Source: Pseudarthrobacter sp. NamE5 (lineage in GTDB: Bacteria; Actinomycetota; Actinomycetes; Actinomycetales; Micrococcaceae). Taken from it: 64,000 bases of DNA. The translations under genes and the position numbers were made by a program. The DNA is taken from NCBI RefSeq assembly GCF_005796225.1, contig NZ_CM016730.1, positions 1 to 64,000 of the forward strand. The letters are read 5' to 3'. Below the pieces are notes generated by a model, which had not been told where the DNA came from, did no database searches, and worked only from the letters and a program-made list of their open reading frames with translations. Positions 62,394 through 64,000 of the stretch are shown here, piece after piece (the stretch's first letter is position 1; the number at the start of each line of letters is the position of its first letter).

Positions 62394-63716
62394 CTACGCC
62401 AGGGAGGAGACGCCTGCCTTAGTCCGGTCAACATATCCCCACGTGACCAGCTGGTTCAGGTAGTCCCGGTGCGTCCGGCTCGGTGACCGCCACGAGTCTT
62501 TGGCGATGGTCTTCTCATACCCTGCGCAGACCAGCGCGATCAGGGAGAACTCGGGCCGTGCTTCGGTTTTGGCGACGTGGTCACGCAGCGGGTTCCATCC
62601 CCACCGGTTGGCCTCTTCAACCTTGGCACCGACCATTTCAGCGGCGACTTTCCCGTCGTAGCCGCTGGCGGTTTCGGAGTGGTGGGTGATGGCGTGGACG
62701 GTGAAGTACTGCCAGCCCTTCGGTGCCTGCTTCCTGGCCAGCAGGGTCTTGACGAATTCGCGGCGGACCTTGGTCGCGGACTCCATGGCCTTGTTGTTGG
62801 CGATCAGGGTCTTCCGCTCGGCCTTCTGTTCCTCAGTCATGGGGCCTTTCTGGGCCTGCGTCCCGCCGTCGTAGCGTTCATACTTCGGGGTGAAGCCCAG
62901 TTCCTTCCAGTCGCTGATAACAGGTTCGGCCCTGTGCTCACCCCGGTAGTTGGTGCTGATTACGTAGGCGTTGGCGTCCTCGTCGGTTGCCGGTTCACCG
63001 TCTGCCCGCTTGGCCGCTGAGACGTACAGGTTCTCCTCGTCGGCGTAGTGCCCGGCGTCCTCGACGATGGCCTTGCCCTGGGCAATGAGTTTCTCGATCA
63101 GCGCGGCGAGCTGGGCCTTGGATTCGCGGTCGTCCCGGAGCTTTTGGGCAATGTGGTCAAAGTACTGTGGCTCGTCCCGGATGACTGATTCCAGTTCATC
63201 CACCGCGTCCTGGTCCCCTTCGAACTCAGCCATTACCAGCGCCATGTCGAGGGTGTAGCCGCTCTCGAGGGCCTTGGTTCCGGTGGTGGAGGCCTTGGCT
63301 TTGAGCGCGTTTTCGACCTTGTCCTTCGTCCGGCCCGTCTTCTTGGCGATCGCGGCCGCCGAGACGCCGATCAGGGACAGCTGGTGGTAGGCGTCGGCCT
63401 CGTCCGCTTCGGTCAGTTCGGCGCGCTGGATGTTCTCCACGACCTGCGTGACGATGCGCACGGCTTCCTCAGGCGAGTCGATGATCAGGACCGGGATGAG
63501 GGGCCGTTCGGCTTCGACGGCGGCGCGGGTGCGGCGCTGGCCCATCAGGACGTGCACGGTGCCGTCGTCCTTACGGTGTGCGATCACTGGTTCCATCACG
63601 CCGTGTTCTTTGATGCTGGCGATGAAGTCAGCAGTCAGGGCGGCGTCCTTTCGGACATTGACGTCCACGGTCAGGGTTGCCGGATCGAGCATTTCAAGCG
63701 TGGGTGTTGCGTTCAT
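62394..63716 (-). CDS. ParB/RepB/Spo0J family protein
   Basis: 440 residues. The N-terminal ParB-N domain (LTADFIASIKEHGVMEPVIA, VHVLMGQRRTRAAVEAERPL) includes the conserved GxRR. A HTH follows (GVSAAAIAKKTGRTKDKVEN). The C-terminal half is long and specific for actinobacterial plasmid ParB-like proteins (NKAMESATKVRREFVKTLLA). ParB proteins bind parS and hydrolyse CTP to spread. No ParA partner is visible. A direct repeat lies upstream. Confidence 0.92.
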   Translation of the reverse strand: MNATPTLEMLDPATLTVDVNVRKDAALTADFIASIKEHGVMEPVIAHRKDDGTVHVLMGQRRTRAAVEAERPLIPVLIIDSPEEAVRIVTQVVENIQRAELTEADEADAYHQLSLIGVSAAAIAKKTGRTKDKVENALKAKASTTGTKALESGYTLDMALVMAEFEGDQDAVDELESVIRDEPQYFDHIAQKLRDDRESKAQLAALIEKLIAQGKAIVEDAGHYADEENLYVSAAKRADGEPATDEDANAYVISTNYRGEHRAEPVISDWKELGFTPKYERYDGGTQAQKGPMTEEQKAERKTLIANNKAMESATKVRREFVKTLLARKQAPKGWQYFTVHAITHHSETASGYDGKVAAEMVGAKVEEANRWGWNPLRDHVAKTEARPEFSLIALVCAGYEKTIAKDSWRSPSRTHRDYLNQLVTWGYVDRTKAGVSSLA

Positions 63717-63763
63717 GGTGTTGTTCCTTCTTGCCGAGAAGTTGGGTGGGTGGGGCGACCAAG

Positions 63764-63790
63764 GGTGACCGGCCAGCTTCCCCTCTCCCC
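63764..63790. repeat. Direct repeat upstream of parB, copy 1
   Basis: GGTGACCGGCCAGC followed by TTCCCCTCTCCCC; matched at 63864-63890 with one difference, exactly 100 bp apart. Candidate ParB binding site or operator. Confidence 0.7.
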
Positions 63791-63863
63791 GACGCTTCTA
63801 TGTCTGTCAAGCGGGCGGAAAGCGGGTGCGGGCACGGACTAAGTTGTCGCCTGGGGCGGCTAT

Positions 63864-63890
63864 GGTGACCGGCCAGCGTCCCCTCTCCCC
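63864..63890. repeat. Direct repeat upstream of parB, copy 2
   Basis: GGTGACCGGCCAGC followed by GTCCCCTCTCCCC, 26 of 27 bases identical to copy 1. Both lie 50-175 bp before the parB start in a gene-free region that extends to the window edge. Confidence 0.7.
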
Positions 63891-64000
63891 CGTTGTTTTG
63901 GCTGCTGGCGAAGCTTGCGGAGCTGTGGCCGAGGAGGCCTGTCTACCCGTAAGGGCAAGGGGCGGGAAATTCCCGGAGGAAATCAGCGACGAAGGAGCGC

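Overview
The window comes from a high-GC actinobacterium, most likely a member of the Arthrobacter/Pseudarthrobacter group. This rests on codon use, frequent GTG/TTG starts, a DUF4193 protein, a sugar-type ABC importer without its own ATPase, and plasmid genes of actinobacterial type. A MOB-type relaxase with a MobC-like partner, a ParB/RepB protein, a pCXC100-type small ParB, an SSB and several recombinases point to a large mobilizable plasmid or a plasmid-derived island. No replication initiator, ParA, tRNA or rRNA was recognised.

Layout. 0-5.5 kb: a serine recombinase cut by the window edge, a DUF4193 protein and small membrane or stress genes (DedA, PAP2 phosphatase, DUF1345, protoglobin). 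Two of these carry what look like 1-nt frameshifts. 5.8-26.4 kb: a large catabolic region. A LacI regulator with a perfect 18-bp palindromic operator candidate faces a rightward operon (nucleoside hydrolase, MFS transporter, ribokinase). A leftward 13-gene run headed by a GntR regulator encodes a cyclic amidohydrolase, two more nucleoside hydrolases, a solute-binding protein with two permeases, two SDRs, a PuuE-like allantoinase, an M24 creatinase/prolidase-like protein, a ribokinase and a glycerate kinase. A 2-hydroxyacid dehydrogenase is divergent from it. Together they suggest import of an N-glycoside, cleavage into base and ribose, phosphorylation of ribose, opening of the base ring, and recovery of C2/C3 units through glycerate.

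26.5-37 kb: a probable defence island. Its centre is a tightly coupled three-gene operon: a radical-SAM enzyme, a small DUF6375-like protein, and a 1347-residue STAND NTPase with an N-terminal restriction-endonuclease-like domain. Next to it is an overlapping pair of a YhcG-type PD-(D/E)xK nuclease and a PLD-like protein. The three-gene operon is the best candidate for an undescribed system.

37-50 kb: the mobilization module (accessory coiled-coil protein, relaxase, MobC, candidate oriT), two different IS110-family elements each with a long structured-looking leader where a bridge RNA would be expected, an MFS exporter, and a plasmid maintenance operon (glutaredoxin-like protein, SSB with an in-frame upstream extension, small ParB, HTH protein). 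50-58 kb: small accessory genes, including a DinB-like protein, a membrane-anchored pentapeptide-repeat protein and an abortive-infection (Abi_C) protein. 58-64 kb: a tandem array of about 120-bp repeats, a pair of tyrosine recombinases (the larger split by one in-frame TGA), and a ParB-family gene with a 27-bp direct repeat upstream.
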